From contig UBQX01000001.1 of the NCBI GenBank assembly GCA_900467685.1, forward strand, positions 62,001 to 126,000: a DNA stretch of 64,000 nucleotides, written 5' to 3'. The notes under the pieces are model-generated. The model had not been told where the DNA came from. It did no database searches and worked only from the letters and a program-made list of their open reading frames with translations. How positions within the stretch are numbered: the stretch's first letter is position 1; each line of letters opens with the position of its first letter. Shown piece by piece: positions 41,179 to 50,187 of the stretch. The DNA is from Hyphomicrobiales bacterium. Its GTDB lineage: Bacteria > Pseudomonadota > Alphaproteobacteria > Rhizobiales > Rhizobiaceae. Position numbers and translations under genes: made by a program.

Positions 41179-41991
41179 ATGAACGCACCCGTATTGAAAC
41201 AGGATGTCGCTGCTGAAATCCCGGCCGGCGTCTTCGCCGAAACCGTGACCTTCGTCCATCACTACACGGATCGTCTGTTCCGCTTCAGGATGACGCGGCC
41301 GGAAAGCTTCCGCTTCCGCTCGGGCGAGTTCGTCATGATCGGCCTGATGGTCGAGGGCAAGCCGCTCTATCGCGCCTATTCGATTGCAAGCCCTGCCTGG
41401 GCCGAAGAACTCGAGTTCTTTTCGATCAAGGCGCCGGACGGCCCGCTGACGACCGAGCTTCAGAAGATCCAGCCGGGCGACACGGTCTTCATGCGCAAGA
41501 AGTCGACCGGCACGCTGGTTCTCGACGCGCTGACGCCGGGCAGGCGGCTTTACATGTTCTCGACCGGCACGGGCATCGCGCCATTCGCCTCGCTGATCCG
41601 CGAGCCGGAAACCTACGAGAAATTCGAGGAAGTCATCCTCACCCATACCTGCCGTGAAGTCGCCGAGCTGAAATACGGCTTCGACCTCGTCGAGGAAATC
41701 AAGAACGACGAGATCCTCTCCGAGATCGTCGGCGACAAGCTGAAGCACTATGCGACGGTCACGCGCGAGGACTATCCGTTCCAGGGCCGCATCACGGACC
41801 TGATGGAAAACGGCAAGCTCTACGCCGATCTCGGCGTTCCGCCGCTGGATCCGGCCATTGATCGCGGGATGATCTGCGGTTCGGCTGCGATGCTGAAGGA
41901 TACCAAGGAACTCTTGGAGCGGGCAGGGCTCACCGAAGGGGCGAACAACAAGCCGGCGGAATTCGTCATCGAACGGGCGTTTGTGGGCTGA
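41179..41991 (+). CDS. fpr: Ferredoxin-NADP reductase
   Basis: A flavoprotein that moves electrons between NADPH and ferredoxin. The 270-residue protein has the FAD-binding motif YRAYSIASPAW, the NADP-binding loop MFSTGTGIAPFASLI, the C-terminal GSAAMLKDTKELLE and an aromatic-poor end (ERAFVG). Length fits the bacterial Fpr type. Its position after cysI suggests it may supply electrons to sulfite reductase; the separate upstream region with a palindrome suggests its own control as well. Confidence 0.95.
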   Translation: MNAPVLKQDVAAEIPAGVFAETVTFVHHYTDRLFRFRMTRPESFRFRSGEFVMIGLMVEGKPLYRAYSIASPAWAEELEFFSIKAPDGPLTTELQKIQPGDTVFMRKKSTGTLVLDALTPGRRLYMFSTGTGIAPFASLIREPETYEKFEEVILTHTCREVAELKYGFDLVEEIKNDEILSEIVGDKLKHYATVTREDYPFQGRITDLMENGKLYADLGVPPLDPAIDRGMICGSAAMLKDTKELLERAGLTEGANNKPAEFVIERAFVG

Positions 41992-42140
41992 GCGACCTTT
42001 AATAGCTAGGGGGCGTGCGACAGCCGCGCCCCTCATGCAATGCTAGCGCCGAAACCCGAAACCAGTTTTGCAGGATGAACTTTTCGTAATGCCGGGCTTG
42101 CGCCGCAGGATTGCCGCATTTCGGCTTAGAGCCTAGCTGC

Positions 42141-42329
42141 ATGCGTATACAGGTCTACATCATCTCCGCTCTTGCCAGCCTCATTGCTTGGGGACTGATT
42201 TATGACGGCAGCCGCGATGTGTATCGCAGCGCCTGGAGCTCTGGAATGATCCCCAATCTGAAGATTCACCATCGTATGCATCGTATCGTCCAACGGGAAA
42301 TCGGCTATTTTGAGCGGAACGGCACCTGA
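42141..42329 (+). CDS. Possible small single-pass membrane protein
   Basis: A 62-residue frame with one hydrophobic N-terminal segment (RIQVYIISALASLIAWGLIY) followed by a basic, His-rich tail. The ATG at 42141 has no clear ribosome binding site, and an in-frame start at 42111 would add ten residues. It stands alone between fpr and the amidohydrolase gene. It may be a real small protein, but support is limited to its composition. Confidence 0.35.
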   Translation: MRIQVYIISALASLIAWGLIYDGSRDVYRSAWSSGMIPNLKIHHRMHRIVQREIGYFERNGT

Positions 42330-42439
42330 ACGGACTTGCCTTGGCAAGACGGGCGGGATCTACGCCGCCACCGGGACGGCTTGCGAATTGCGGTCAATTC
42401 CGGTCGTCACCGGCCAAGACTGGCAACTCTGATGTAGAG

Positions 42440-42463
42440 AAAAAGGGCGCCCGTTGAGGCGCC
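42440..42463 (-). terminator. Rho-independent terminator of the amidohydrolase gene
   Basis: On the minus strand GGCGCC, a 6-nt loop and GGCGCC are followed by CTTTTTC. It lies about 40 bp downstream of the stop codon of the amidohydrolase gene. On the plus strand only a short ATTTTC follows, so the minus direction is favoured. Confidence 0.75.
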
Positions 42464-42500
42464 ATTTTCGATTGTACATAGCGGCTCGCGCAGTTGCCGG

Positions 42501-44219
42501 TCAGGCGGTGTAACCCGTGTGGCCATCGATCCAGGTCTGCAGCACCTTGATGGCGTGGATCTCCTGCGGGGGAACCTTCGTGGGGTCTCTTTCAAGCACC
42601 ACCAGATCGGCGGCCTTTCCGACTTCAAGGCTGCCGCAGACATGGTCCATATGGCATTGCCAAGCGGCATCAATGGTAACGGCCTTCAACGCCTCCATCG
42701 GGGTGATGCATTGCTCGGGCGCGAGCACCCCGCCACCTTCCTTCATATCGCGCACGACTGCATTCTCGACACAGCGCAACGGATCGATCGGCGTGACATT
42801 GAAATCGGAATGGAGGGAAATCCTCAGCCCCTGATCGAGAGCGGAACGGCAGGGATCGATGCGCTTTGCGCGTTCCGGCCCTAGAATACGATCCTGGAAT
42901 GCGCGCCCCCAGAAATGCACATGCCCGATCAGGAAAGAGGGCGACAGGCCCAACTGCTTCATCTTGAGGATCTGCTCGTCGTGCAGGATCGAGCAATGCT
43001 CGATACGGTGACGTAACTGATGTCCGCCTTCGCCATTCGTTCCGTTGGTAAGAGCCTCGATGGCAACGTCGATCGCAGCGTCACCGTTGGCATGAATGCC
43101 CACCTGCCATCCAGACTTATGGGCCTTTGTAACCACAGCTTCGATCTCGCTCTGCTGGTAGTTCAGTGAGCCGCGCGCGGTACTGCCAAGATAGGGATCG
43201 CGCTGATAGCCCGTCTGCGCCTGGTTCGAGCCATCAGCCCACGCCTTGATACCATTGAGCGTGAACCGCGGAGCACGTTCACCCGGTTTGAGGCCAAGCT
43301 TCTCCCAAAGGTCGTAATGTGTTGATACGAGATATCCGGCATAGCGCAAGGGCGGGTTGGTTTTCATGACCGCATCAATGAGCGCGAGGTCCTTGTCGGC
43401 AAAGGCTGCACCGATGCCGCAATCGTGCACAAGCGTGCAGCCCTTGGCGATGGCATCCTGAAGGTCGGCGCGGAAATAGCCAACAAGATCGGCCGCCGAA
43501 GGTTGCGGCATCACTGCAAGGAAGGGATAGAAGGCTGGCGTCTCTTCCAACCGTCCCGTCAGCGCGCCATTGGCGTCGCGGATGAAACGTGCCTGCGGCG
43601 GATTCGGCGTATCCTTCGTGACCTTGGCCGCCGCCAGTGCGAGGGAGTTCACATAGGCGACATGGCCATTCGATTCCAGTATGAAAAGCGGTACGTTGGG
43701 AGCGATAGTGTCGAGGTCGGCGAGTGTGAAGGTCGGACCGGGCATGATCGACGGATCCAGCATTTTGGCCTGTAGCCACTGGCCGCTGCCAAGTTTGCCG
43801 GCCGCCTCGCGAAGCTTCTGGCGCGCGCTGTCCATGTCCGGAACGCTGAATGGTCCGATATCGAGCCAGGGTCTAAGGCCGGTGAAAGACGAGTGCATAT
43901 GCGGTTCGACAAAGCCCGGAAAGACGACCTTGTCGCCAAAATCCACCACCCCAGTGTTCGGCCCCTTGAGCGCAAGAATATCCGCCGCCTTGCCGACCGC
44001 AACGATCTTGCCGCCCGTGACAGCGATGGCTTCGGCGTGCGGCTGCACGTCATTCATGGTGTAGATGGCGCGTCCCAGAAAGATCGTATCCGGCTTTGCA
44101 TCGGAACTGGCAGGTTGAGGCTGCTGGGCCATCGCTTTGGGAGACGCAGCCGCTACAAAAGATGCGGCAAGTCCAGCCAATACATCCCGGCGACTATGAT
44201 AAGACCGCATGAAACTCAT
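42501..44219 (-). CDS. Tat-exported amidohydrolase, YtcJ-like
   Basis: An amidohydrolase family 3 protein of about 572 residues. The N terminus has a Tat signal (YHSRRDVLAGLAASFVAA). The metal-dependent barrel is shown by VVFPGFVEPHMHSSFTGL with the first HxH, HANGDAAIDVAIEAL, RHRIEHCSIL and HSDFNVTPIDP; the C-terminal LEVGKAADLVVLERDP is the usual family ending. The substrate is unknown. ATG codons at 44219 and 44210 are both possible starts. It is the last backbone gene before the phage-like element. Confidence 0.93.
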   Translation of the reverse strand: MSFMRSYHSRRDVLAGLAASFVAAASPKAMAQQPQPASSDAKPDTIFLGRAIYTMNDVQPHAEAIAVTGGKIVAVGKAADILALKGPNTGVVDFGDKVVFPGFVEPHMHSSFTGLRPWLDIGPFSVPDMDSARQKLREAAGKLGSGQWLQAKMLDPSIMPGPTFTLADLDTIAPNVPLFILESNGHVAYVNSLALAAAKVTKDTPNPPQARFIRDANGALTGRLEETPAFYPFLAVMPQPSAADLVGYFRADLQDAIAKGCTLVHDCGIGAAFADKDLALIDAVMKTNPPLRYAGYLVSTHYDLWEKLGLKPGERAPRFTLNGIKAWADGSNQAQTGYQRDPYLGSTARGSLNYQQSEIEAVVTKAHKSGWQVGIHANGDAAIDVAIEALTNGTNGEGGHQLRHRIEHCSILHDEQILKMKQLGLSPSFLIGHVHFWGRAFQDRILGPERAKRIDPCRSALDQGLRISLHSDFNVTPIDPLRCVENAVVRDMKEGGGVLAPEQCITPMEALKAVTIDAAWQCHMDHVCGSLEVGKAADLVVLERDPTKVPPQEIHAIKVLQTWIDGHTGYTA

Positions 44220-44246
44220 CAAGCCCGGATTACAACATTCGCACAA

Positions 44247-44590
44247 AATAAGTCCCCCAAGATTAATAGATACATCGTGATGTATACGCTGATTTTGAAA
44301 ACATGATCAACGGCTGCGGTGAACCAAGAATTCGGTCCTGCTCTCTGGCGAGGCGATATGAAAACAGCTTTTCGCCAAGTTTACCGGGCCAACGTGCCTG
44401 CAAATTCGGGAAGGGGCACGATTTTGTCGGATGGCGGATGGGGTGTCCGCCATACTACCGTTCCAAGCCGTCCCACATCGCTCCATTTAGTCTATATTTT
44501 GCAGTAATTTAGCTTTTCACCCGTATCGACATGTGTCACGCTGTTCCATAGAATTGCGGTCATCTGTTAGGGTGTTTGTTGGGGTGGAAT
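44247..44590. other. Gene-free junction next to the integrase
   Basis: This 340-bp stretch holds no convincing gene and no tRNA that I can fold. Short frames at 44303-44512 lack ribosome binding sites and look accidental. It contains a perfect 8-bp inverted repeat, ATGGCGGA (44431-44438) and TCCGCCAT (44446-44453), around TGGGGTG. The left attachment site of the element should lie in or near this stretch, but its second copy is not in the window. Confidence 0.5.
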
Positions 44591-45805
44591 ATGGCTCTTT
44601 CATTGAACAAGCTGACCGCGCGCGGCGTGACCGCGATCACGAAGCCCGGCCGTCATGGCGACGGCGGCGGGCTCTATCTGGTCGTGGACAAGAGCGGCGC
44701 CAAGCGGTGGGTGTTCCTGTATCGGCGTGATGGCATATTGCGGGAGATGGGCCTCGGCGGCCTCAAATCCGTCCCGCTGGCGCGGGCTCGTGAGCTTGCC
44801 GGCCAAGCACGGGCAGACCTCCAGGCGGGCATTGATCCGATCGCTGCGAAGAACACCGCGCCGGTTGTCGTTCCCACGTTCGGGGAAGCTGCCGACGATT
44901 TCATCAACACGATGGCACCGCAGTTCAGAAACGCGAAGCACCTCGACCAATGGAAAATGACGCTGAAGGTTTACGCCGCGCCGCTCCGCTCCAAACGGGT
45001 TGACGAGATCACCACGGCCGATGTGCTGGAGGTGCTGAAACCGATATGGCTGGAAAAGCCCGAGACGTCCGCTCGCTTGCGCGGGCGTATCGAACGGGTT
45101 CTGGACGCGGCCAAGGCAAAAGGCCACCGCTCGGGCGAGAACCCGGCGCTATGGCGCGGTCATCTGGCAAACCTCCTGCCGAAGCGCAAGAAGCTGTCGC
45201 GCGGCCATCACGCGGCAATGGCCTATGAAGACGTGCCGACGTTCGTTGCCGATCTGCGTAAGCGGGAAGCGATGGCGGCGAGGGCGCTTGAATTCACGAT
45301 CCTGACGGCAGCCCGAACCGGCGAGACGTTCGGCGCGACTTGGAAGGAAATCGATCTTGAGGCGGCGTTGTGGACCGTTCCCGCTGAACGGATGAAAGCC
45401 GGCCGGGAGCATCGTGTTCCGTTGACGCCGCGGGCAGTCGAGATCCTGACCGAACTTGCCGACCTCGGCGCCGCGCCCGACGCCTATGTGTTCCCAGGCC
45501 AGAAGGAAGGGCGCCCGCTGTCGATCATGGCGATGGACATGATCCTGCGTCGGATGAAGGTCGATTTCACCGTTCACGGGTTCCGCTCGTCTTTCCGCGA
45601 TTGGAGCGGCAACGAGACGGCGTTCCCTCGGGACGTTGCAGAAGCCGCGCTGGCGCACGTCGTCGGCGATCAAACGGAGCGGGCTTACCGTCGCAGCGAC
45701 GCGCTGGAGAAGCGGCGCAAGCTCATGGTCGCATGGGCGAATTATTGCGAGCCGAAGAAGCCCGGCAATGTGCTGGAGATGCAACGCCCGAAACGGGCAT
45801 CTTGA
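44591..45805 (+). CDS. int: P4-type tyrosine integrase
   Basis: A site-specific recombinase of 404 residues that would integrate and excise the element. The N terminus has the DUF4102-type arm-binding domain (HGDGGGLYLVVDKSGAKRWV). The catalytic domain shows the active-site Arg in TAARTGE (near residue 241), HGFRSSFRDW (HxxR, near residue 330), LAHVVGD and the nucleophile Tyr in RAYRRSD (near residue 364). GGGGTGGAAT precedes the ATG. It marks the left end of the accessory region. Confidence 0.96.
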   Translation: MALSLNKLTARGVTAITKPGRHGDGGGLYLVVDKSGAKRWVFLYRRDGILREMGLGGLKSVPLARARELAGQARADLQAGIDPIAAKNTAPVVVPTFGEAADDFINTMAPQFRNAKHLDQWKMTLKVYAAPLRSKRVDEITTADVLEVLKPIWLEKPETSARLRGRIERVLDAAKAKGHRSGENPALWRGHLANLLPKRKKLSRGHHAAMAYEDVPTFVADLRKREAMAARALEFTILTAARTGETFGATWKEIDLEAALWTVPAERMKAGREHRVPLTPRAVEILTELADLGAAPDAYVFPGQKEGRPLSIMAMDMILRRMKVDFTVHGFRSSFRDWSGNETAFPRDVAEAALAHVVGDQTERAYRRSDALEKRRKLMVAWANYCEPKKPGNVLEMQRPKRAS

Positions 45806-45856
45806 CAGCGGAACAACTGCAATCTTTCATCCTTTCGACAGTGGGAGGGGCTATCG

Positions 45857-46582
45857 ATGATTGCAGTAAGTTTCAGCGCCGTGAGGCGGAAAGTTGTTCT
45901 TACCAGTAGGTTCGTCTCGCTGTGTTTCCTGAGTGGGGCCACCGCCCTTGTGGGCTGCGCATCACCGGCAACTGAACAGCGGGTGTCTCAAACCACTGCC
46001 GTATTCAACGATCTGGTGTCTTCGAAGATGGCGACCGATTTCGAGCTTCTAGACAAGCGAGGACTGAGCGGAACGGCTTTGCAGGCTGAAGAGAACAGAG
46101 TTGCTAAGGCTTTTGGTCCCGTATGCGAGAAAGGCTATGCGGATGGCCTCTTGCACGGGATGAACATGGTCAAGGTGGAGTACGAGGCCACGGGGTCGCG
46201 GCATCGAGCCTATGAGTTGCCAGCCTTCGCCCGAAATTTGGACCGGCAATTTGGCGAGTGCCTCCGTTCATTCGGCGCTAAAGGGCGGACGATCATGATC
46301 CTGAGCAATGGATCTCACATCAGCGTTCCTGACTTCATGGAAAGGCTTGTAACGGCTGCGGCTGCGAAAGGCGCGGCTGACGGGCAGGCACAATCAGAAC
46401 GACGGCAGTCCGCCGCAATCCTGGCCGTAGTAGCGCTGGGTATCGGTGCAGCAGCAAGCGGTGGTGTAAATCCAAACCAAACCTATGTCGGCAGCTACAC
46501 GCGCCGAGACGGAACGGTCGTTCAGGGGCATTGGCGAACGATGCCAAATTCTACTTGCTGGGATAACCTCTCAGGCTGCTGA
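45857..46582 (+). CDS. Hypothetical lipoprotein next to the integrase
   Basis: A 241-residue protein with a basic start (SAVRRKVVLTSR), a hydrophobic segment and a lipobox LVGC. The middle is helical, with CEKGYADGLLHG near residue 94. A hydrophobic Ala-rich segment near residue 185 and a Gly/Thr-rich C terminus (YVGSYTRRDGTVVQGHWRT) follow; the last motif recalls short repeats seen in several phage and plasmid lipoproteins. Function unknown. It is the first of a run of exported small proteins in the element. Confidence 0.75.
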   Translation: MIAVSFSAVRRKVVLTSRFVSLCFLSGATALVGCASPATEQRVSQTTAVFNDLVSSKMATDFELLDKRGLSGTALQAEENRVAKAFGPVCEKGYADGLLHGMNMVKVEYEATGSRHRAYELPAFARNLDRQFGECLRSFGAKGRTIMILSNGSHISVPDFMERLVTAAAAKGAADGQAQSERRQSAAILAVVALGIGAAASGGVNPNQTYVGSYTRRDGTVVQGHWRTMPNSTCWDNLSGC

Positions 46583-46747
46583 ATAATAGATACTGGGCTT
46601 GACGGATCGCTCCCGGCAGGCCATCTTCAGACGATCAGGCGCTTACACCCGCGAGCCACCACCGACCTAACTCGCGAACTTGCCGCCAACTCTGTCAGCT
46701 CAACGCTGCGCATCGCAACGGGTCGCTTCACAAACTGGAGCAATGCG

Positions 46748-47002
46748 ATGCATTCGAACAAGCTTATCAATGCAATCTCGTCCACCAACGCAACTGAGCG
46801 GAACCGTGAGCGGTCGGCTCGACGCCAACTGTCACGCCTTGGGTTTCGTTTGGAGAAGACCCCAGCGCGGTCGTGGCTTCGGACCGAATACGGCCCCGGC
46901 TATCAGATCATTGAGGGCAATATCGTCGTGGCTGGCTGCTTCACTCGCCAGTATGAAATGACGCTTGAAGAGGTCGAAGCCCGGCTTTTGGATAGCAACT
47001 GA
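46748..47002 (+). CDS. Hypothetical small protein
   Basis: An 84-residue basic protein of unknown function. It has a helical Arg-rich first half (ERNRERSARRQLSRLGFRLE) and a second half with beta propensity (GPGYQIIEGNIVVAG) ending in an acidic helix. GGAG lies seven bases before the ATG, which supports the start. No signal peptide. Similar small proteins are common accessory genes in rhizobial prophages. Confidence 0.6.
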   Translation: MHSNKLINAISSTNATERNRERSARRQLSRLGFRLEKTPARSWLRTEYGPGYQIIEGNIVVAGCFTRQYEMTLEEVEARLLDSN

Positions 47003-47059
47003 AACGAGACCCCGTCGCTGTTCGCCCCGGCAATCGACGCGCCGCCGGGGCGCACAAGC

Positions 47060-47536
47060 TCACGCACAGTTCCCGCTCGTGGACATGTCCTCAATGGTCC
47101 AATCCGAAGGCGTTGAACCTTTGCCGGTGAGCTTCGCTTGAACAGTCACGCGACAAACCAGTACAGTCGAGCGCGAGACGGCGGGAACAGTACCGATCGC
47201 TGAATTCAAATTGTTGGCCGCAGCCGCAAAAGACGAATTGTTGTAATAGCCTGGTGCCGGCGTGTAAGCGGGGAGCGTCGTGGTGACGATCTGTGGTGCG
47301 CTTTCGAACAGGAACATTCGTCGATCAGCGCTAACTACCTTCCCGTCGACCAAGGACAAAGCGGGGTTCAAATCCATGAACTCTTGCACAGTTCGTTGCC
47401 GCTTGGGCTGCTGAGCATTCCCGGCCGACGCAACTGCCCCAGTTCCTTCTGCACCCGGTCCCGCCGGGTCGTTTTGACAGCCGGTCAGCGCCAGCATGCC
47501 CGTTATCGCGATAATGCCTAAAAGTCGTTGCCCCAT
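47060..47536 (-). CDS. Hypothetical lipoprotein
   Basis: A 158-residue predicted lipoprotein with signal GQRLLGIIAITGMLALTGC, where the lipobox is LTGC. The mature part has a Gly/Ala linker, then VQEFMDLNPALSLVDGKVVS, a Tyr/Pro-rich stretch and a C-terminal Cys pair (VCRVTV and SGNCA). It is on the opposite strand to the neighbouring lipoprotein genes. Function unknown. Confidence 0.75.
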   Translation of the reverse strand: MGQRLLGIIAITGMLALTGCQNDPAGPGAEGTGAVASAGNAQQPKRQRTVQEFMDLNPALSLVDGKVVSADRRMFLFESAPQIVTTTLPAYTPAPGYYNNSSFAAAANNLNSAIGTVPAVSRSTVLVCRVTVQAKLTGKGSTPSDWTIEDMSTSGNCA

Positions 47537-47618
47537 GAAAGCCCCCTCAACCTCTCATTGCTATGATGCTGGTGATCGGGTCAACTTGCAATAGGGCATA
47601 CGGTTCGCCGCTGAGCCT

Positions 47619-47789
47619 TCAGCGGCTTCCTTCGTACTGAGCGCCCGCAGCGGCCGATTTCACAAAGGCGTTGCGGTTCGCGTCAATTGCCTCCTGTGCC
47701 GCGTTCGTCGGCGCCAGCGTTGCCGCCGAAATAGCTGTTGCTTCTTTAGCGTCCCTCTGGTTGTGTAAGGCGTTGGCAGGGGGAGCCGA
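47619..47789 (-). pseudogene. Possible gene remnant without a start codon
   Basis: Between a TAA (47790-47792) and a TGA (47619-47621) one minus-strand frame reads like protein (NQRDAKEATAISAATLAP, then NRNAFVKSAAAGAQYEGS) but offers no usable start codon. The plus strand of the same stretch is also open. It may be a fragment of a lost phage gene or chance. Confidence 0.25.
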
Positions 47790-47791
47790 TT

Positions 47792-48235
47792 ATGAAAAAT
47801 GTGTTTCAAGCAGCGCGCCTCGGCGCGCTTGCAATCGTTGTGTTCTCTTTGGCGTTGGCAGGATGCTCGACAACTCGGGCCCAGCTAGAGAAAAATCCAA
47901 AGGGGATCAGCACTTCATCGCTCTGCCGAACATTGCTGGAAAACCAAGACCCCATATTCCGGCAGGAGATAGCCGCGGAATTGTCGGCGAGGGGTGTGGC
48001 TTACTATGCCTGTCCGACGATCGTCCAGAAGGAAGATCAGGCCGCCGTCGCATTTGCAGCCGTTGCATTGGCCGGGGCTGCCATCGCGGTGTGCGCGAGT
48101 GGCGGTTGCCGGGGCGGCGGGTACTATAGTCCGCCGCGCTCATATCGAGGGAATTGTGAGTATGACTGGCAGTACGACGCGGCCGGCAATCGCTGCGGAC
48201 GGCGCAGCGCATGGTCTCGGCCAGGCGGTTACTAG
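47792..48235 (+). CDS. Hypothetical lipoprotein
   Basis: A 147-residue predicted lipoprotein: signal KNVFQAARLGALAIVVFSLA with lipobox LAGC. The mature part includes SLCRTLLENQDPIFRQEIAA, a hydrophobic Ala-rich segment (AAVAFAAVALAGAAIAVCA) and a Gly/Arg/Tyr-rich C terminus with Cys residues. GGGGGAG precedes the ATG. The second hydrophobic stretch could insert in a membrane. It is 10 bp from the next gene, so the two are probably co-expressed. Confidence 0.75.
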   Translation: MKNVFQAARLGALAIVVFSLALAGCSTTRAQLEKNPKGISTSSLCRTLLENQDPIFRQEIAAELSARGVAYYACPTIVQKEDQAAVAFAAVALAGAAIAVCASGGCRGGGYYSPPRSYRGNCEYDWQYDAAGNRCGRRSAWSRPGGY

Positions 48236-48245
48236 AGGGGTTGCT

Positions 48246-48521
48246 ATGAGGACATTTCTGGCAGTGGCACTTTTGATCGGGTCTTCCGCATCTGGCGCTT
48301 TGGCGTGGGATGGAGTTGACAGCTCAACCGGCAATGCGGTGGAGATCGAAAAGGGAAACCTCGTTCGTCGCGGTGAAACCATCGAGCTCTACGACTCCGC
48401 TACGGGCGACTATCGGGATGTCGACGTCCAGTCGATTCAGCGCAACGGCAATGCGGTGGATGTGGAGGTCTACGACAACGAGAGCGGCGAGTATCGCACG
48501 CTTGAGATGGACGGCGACTGA
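48246..48521 (+). CDS. DUF5334-like secreted protein
   Basis: A 91-residue protein with a signal peptide (RTFLAVALLIGSSASGALAW) and a small beta-rich mature domain (STGNAVEIEKGNLVRRGETI, ELYDSATGDYRDVDV) matching the pattern I know as DUF5334. The final repeat-like stretch VDVEVYDNESGEYRTLEMDG parallels the preceding one, suggesting an internal duplication. Function unknown. The ATG at 48246 is supported by the signal peptide. Confidence 0.7.
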   Translation: MRTFLAVALLIGSSASGALAWDGVDSSTGNAVEIEKGNLVRRGETIELYDSATGDYRDVDVQSIQRNGNAVDVEVYDNESGEYRTLEMDGD

Positions 48522-48640
48522 GGCCAGAGTTTTCGCGCATGAGCAACACCCCTGGCCCGCGTTCAAGTTTGTGATGTTCGAAAATGAAAAGGGCATCACG
48601 AGCCCCTGAGGTGGGTGGCCCATAAGCTACCCGCCCAAGG

Positions 48641-49000
48641 TTAGGGCCAATAGCTGTCATGATTGTAATTGACCGGGATCGGGTCTGATGCCTTCAGCGC
48701 CCGCTTAGCCTCGTGCAAAGCCTGCATGAAGACTTTGCCGGCGTTGACCAGATCGATAACCTGGGCTGGCGTCAGATAATGGTCGCCGTTGTCCCGGTCG
48801 GTGAGGAACAGAACGGGCAGCGACACCCTTGCTCCAGTCTTGAGGCGATAACGCGCACCGAAGACGATAACATCGCCGGTTGCAGATGAATGAGCCGCCG
48901 CCAGTGCAATGGCAGGGGCGGCGTCGTCAAAGGCGTGATCGTATCCAGGCGGTAGGAAATCTTCGAAGGGCTTTTCCACAGTGGGCCGCCCTATCTGCAC
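48641..49000 (-). CDS. Probable tail-fibre-associated protein
   Basis: A 119-residue protein whose start overlaps the tail-fibre gene 3' end by 10 bp, the usual place for a tail-fibre chaperone or adhesin. The C-terminal half (YLTPAQVIDLVNAGKVFMQA, then ending in DSYWP) resembles the DUF4376-type tail assembly region; the first half is not recognised. The call rests mainly on position. Confidence 0.55.
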   Translation of the reverse strand: MQIGRPTVEKPFEDFLPPGYDHAFDDAAPAIALAAAHSSATGDVIVFGARYRLKTGARVSLPVLFLTDRDNGDHYLTPAQVIDLVNAGKVFMQALHEAKRALKASDPIPVNYNHDSYWP

Positions 49001-50187
49001 ACGACAAAGCCGATGTTTGGCTGATCCGATGCCACGCCGGCGGTCACCACGTACATCCTGAACCCGGATGCCGTCTGGTTGCCAACGGAAACCGTCGTGT
49101 CGATTGATGACGCCCCGCCCACCGGCGCGACGACATAATCAGCGTCTGGCATGGCGGTGACGAAAACAACGTCGAACACACCTGTCGAACTTCTTGTGAT
49201 TGTAGCTACGTTCCCCGCTTGCCTGGCAGTGACAGTACCGGAGCCATTGAAATTCGCCCATGCTCGTATCGCATAAACGGGCGCCGAGCCGGAGGCGTTG
49301 AGTAGCGCCAGAACTTTTGCTTGCGCCCAGGTCCAAAGCGCAGACAGCGCCGCGCGTTTCTTTGCCCCCGAGGCCGCGCTGTCACCTAGCAGCACTTCGT
49401 CGGCGTCAACAACAGTTGCTTTGCTTGTCTGTCCGCTTACGATGTCCGTCGCCAGCTTTGCAGCCGTGACTGCGGCATCAGCGATATCGCCCGTGGCGAT
49501 TGTACCGTCAGCGATCTTTGCCGAGGTCACGAAGCCGTCCGCCATCTTGGCGCGACCTGTCGTGTCTGCGGAAAGCGCGCCATCGGCAATTTTCGCCGTC
49601 GTCATCGCTCCGTCGGCGATCTTTATTGTGTCTACAGAACCGTCAGGTAGCGCGCCCGTGGCGGCTCCTAGGGCAACTTGTGACCAATGATAGGCCGACT
49701 TGTTGACCGGATTAACACCGTCGTCAACGTCCACGCCTTCCGCCGCGGAGGCCCACTGGTAGGCGTAATCGCGGGCCGTCTGTGCCAAGCTGACGGCAGC
49801 GGCACTGTCATCGGAGAAGCTGGATGCTTCGTTGCGCGATGTCAGCGCATCGCTGGCATAACCCGAGGCAGCCGTCGCGGACCCGGAAGCGGCTGTGGCC
49901 GATGCGGCCGCGGCAACCGCGCTGTCCGATGCGGCATCCGCTGCGGCTTCAGCCGCTTCCTGCGCAGCGAGCGCGCCGGTTCCCACGCCGGCCGCTACCT
50001 CTGGGCTTAGGCTGTCAACCGTGACGATGCCGTTCTTCAGCGCGCCGTCGTCCCGACGAACATCCTTGAGCGCATCGATGGTGCCATTCACAGACTGTTC
50101 GACGTTCTCCAGCTCAATGTTGATCTGGAGGCCTGGGACACCGGGGGAAAAGTTGTAGGCACGCTGGTAGTAGATCGGCGAAGGCAT
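48991..50187 (-). CDS. Phage tail fibre protein with KIADG-type repeats
   Basis: A structural protein of about 398 residues. A short N-terminal virion-attachment part (YYQRAYNFSPGVPGLQ) is followed by an Ala/Ser-rich helical rod (about residues 75-145). A repeat region then carries the six-residue unit KIADGA or close variants about six times (IKIADGAMTTAKIADGALSA and onward). The C-terminal part is beta-rich (GSGTVTARQAGNVATITRSS) and likely forms the receptor-binding tip. GTG starts at 50199 and 50196 are also in frame; the ATG at 50187 is preferred. Confidence 0.85.
   Translation of the reverse strand: MPSPIYYQRAYNFSPGVPGLQINIELENVEQSVNGTIDALKDVRRDDGALKNGIVTVDSLSPEVAAGVGTGALAAQEAAEAAADAASDSAVAAAASATAASGSATAASGYASDALTSRNEASSFSDDSAAAVSLAQTARDYAYQWASAAEGVDVDDGVNPVNKSAYHWSQVALGAATGALPDGSVDTIKIADGAMTTAKIADGALSADTTGRAKMADGFVTSAKIADGTIATGDIADAAVTAAKLATDIVSGQTSKATVVDADEVLLGDSAASGAKKRAALSALWTWAQAKVLALLNASGSAPVYAIRAWANFNGSGTVTARQAGNVATITRSSTGVFDVVFVTAMPDADYVVAPVGGASSIDTTVSVGNQTASGFRMYVVTAGVASDQPNIGFVVCR

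Noticed and set aside
44303-44512. Small plus-strand frames before the integrase
   Set aside because: Two overlapping frames compete, neither has a ribosome binding site or recognisable features; the stretch is better read as the attachment-site region.
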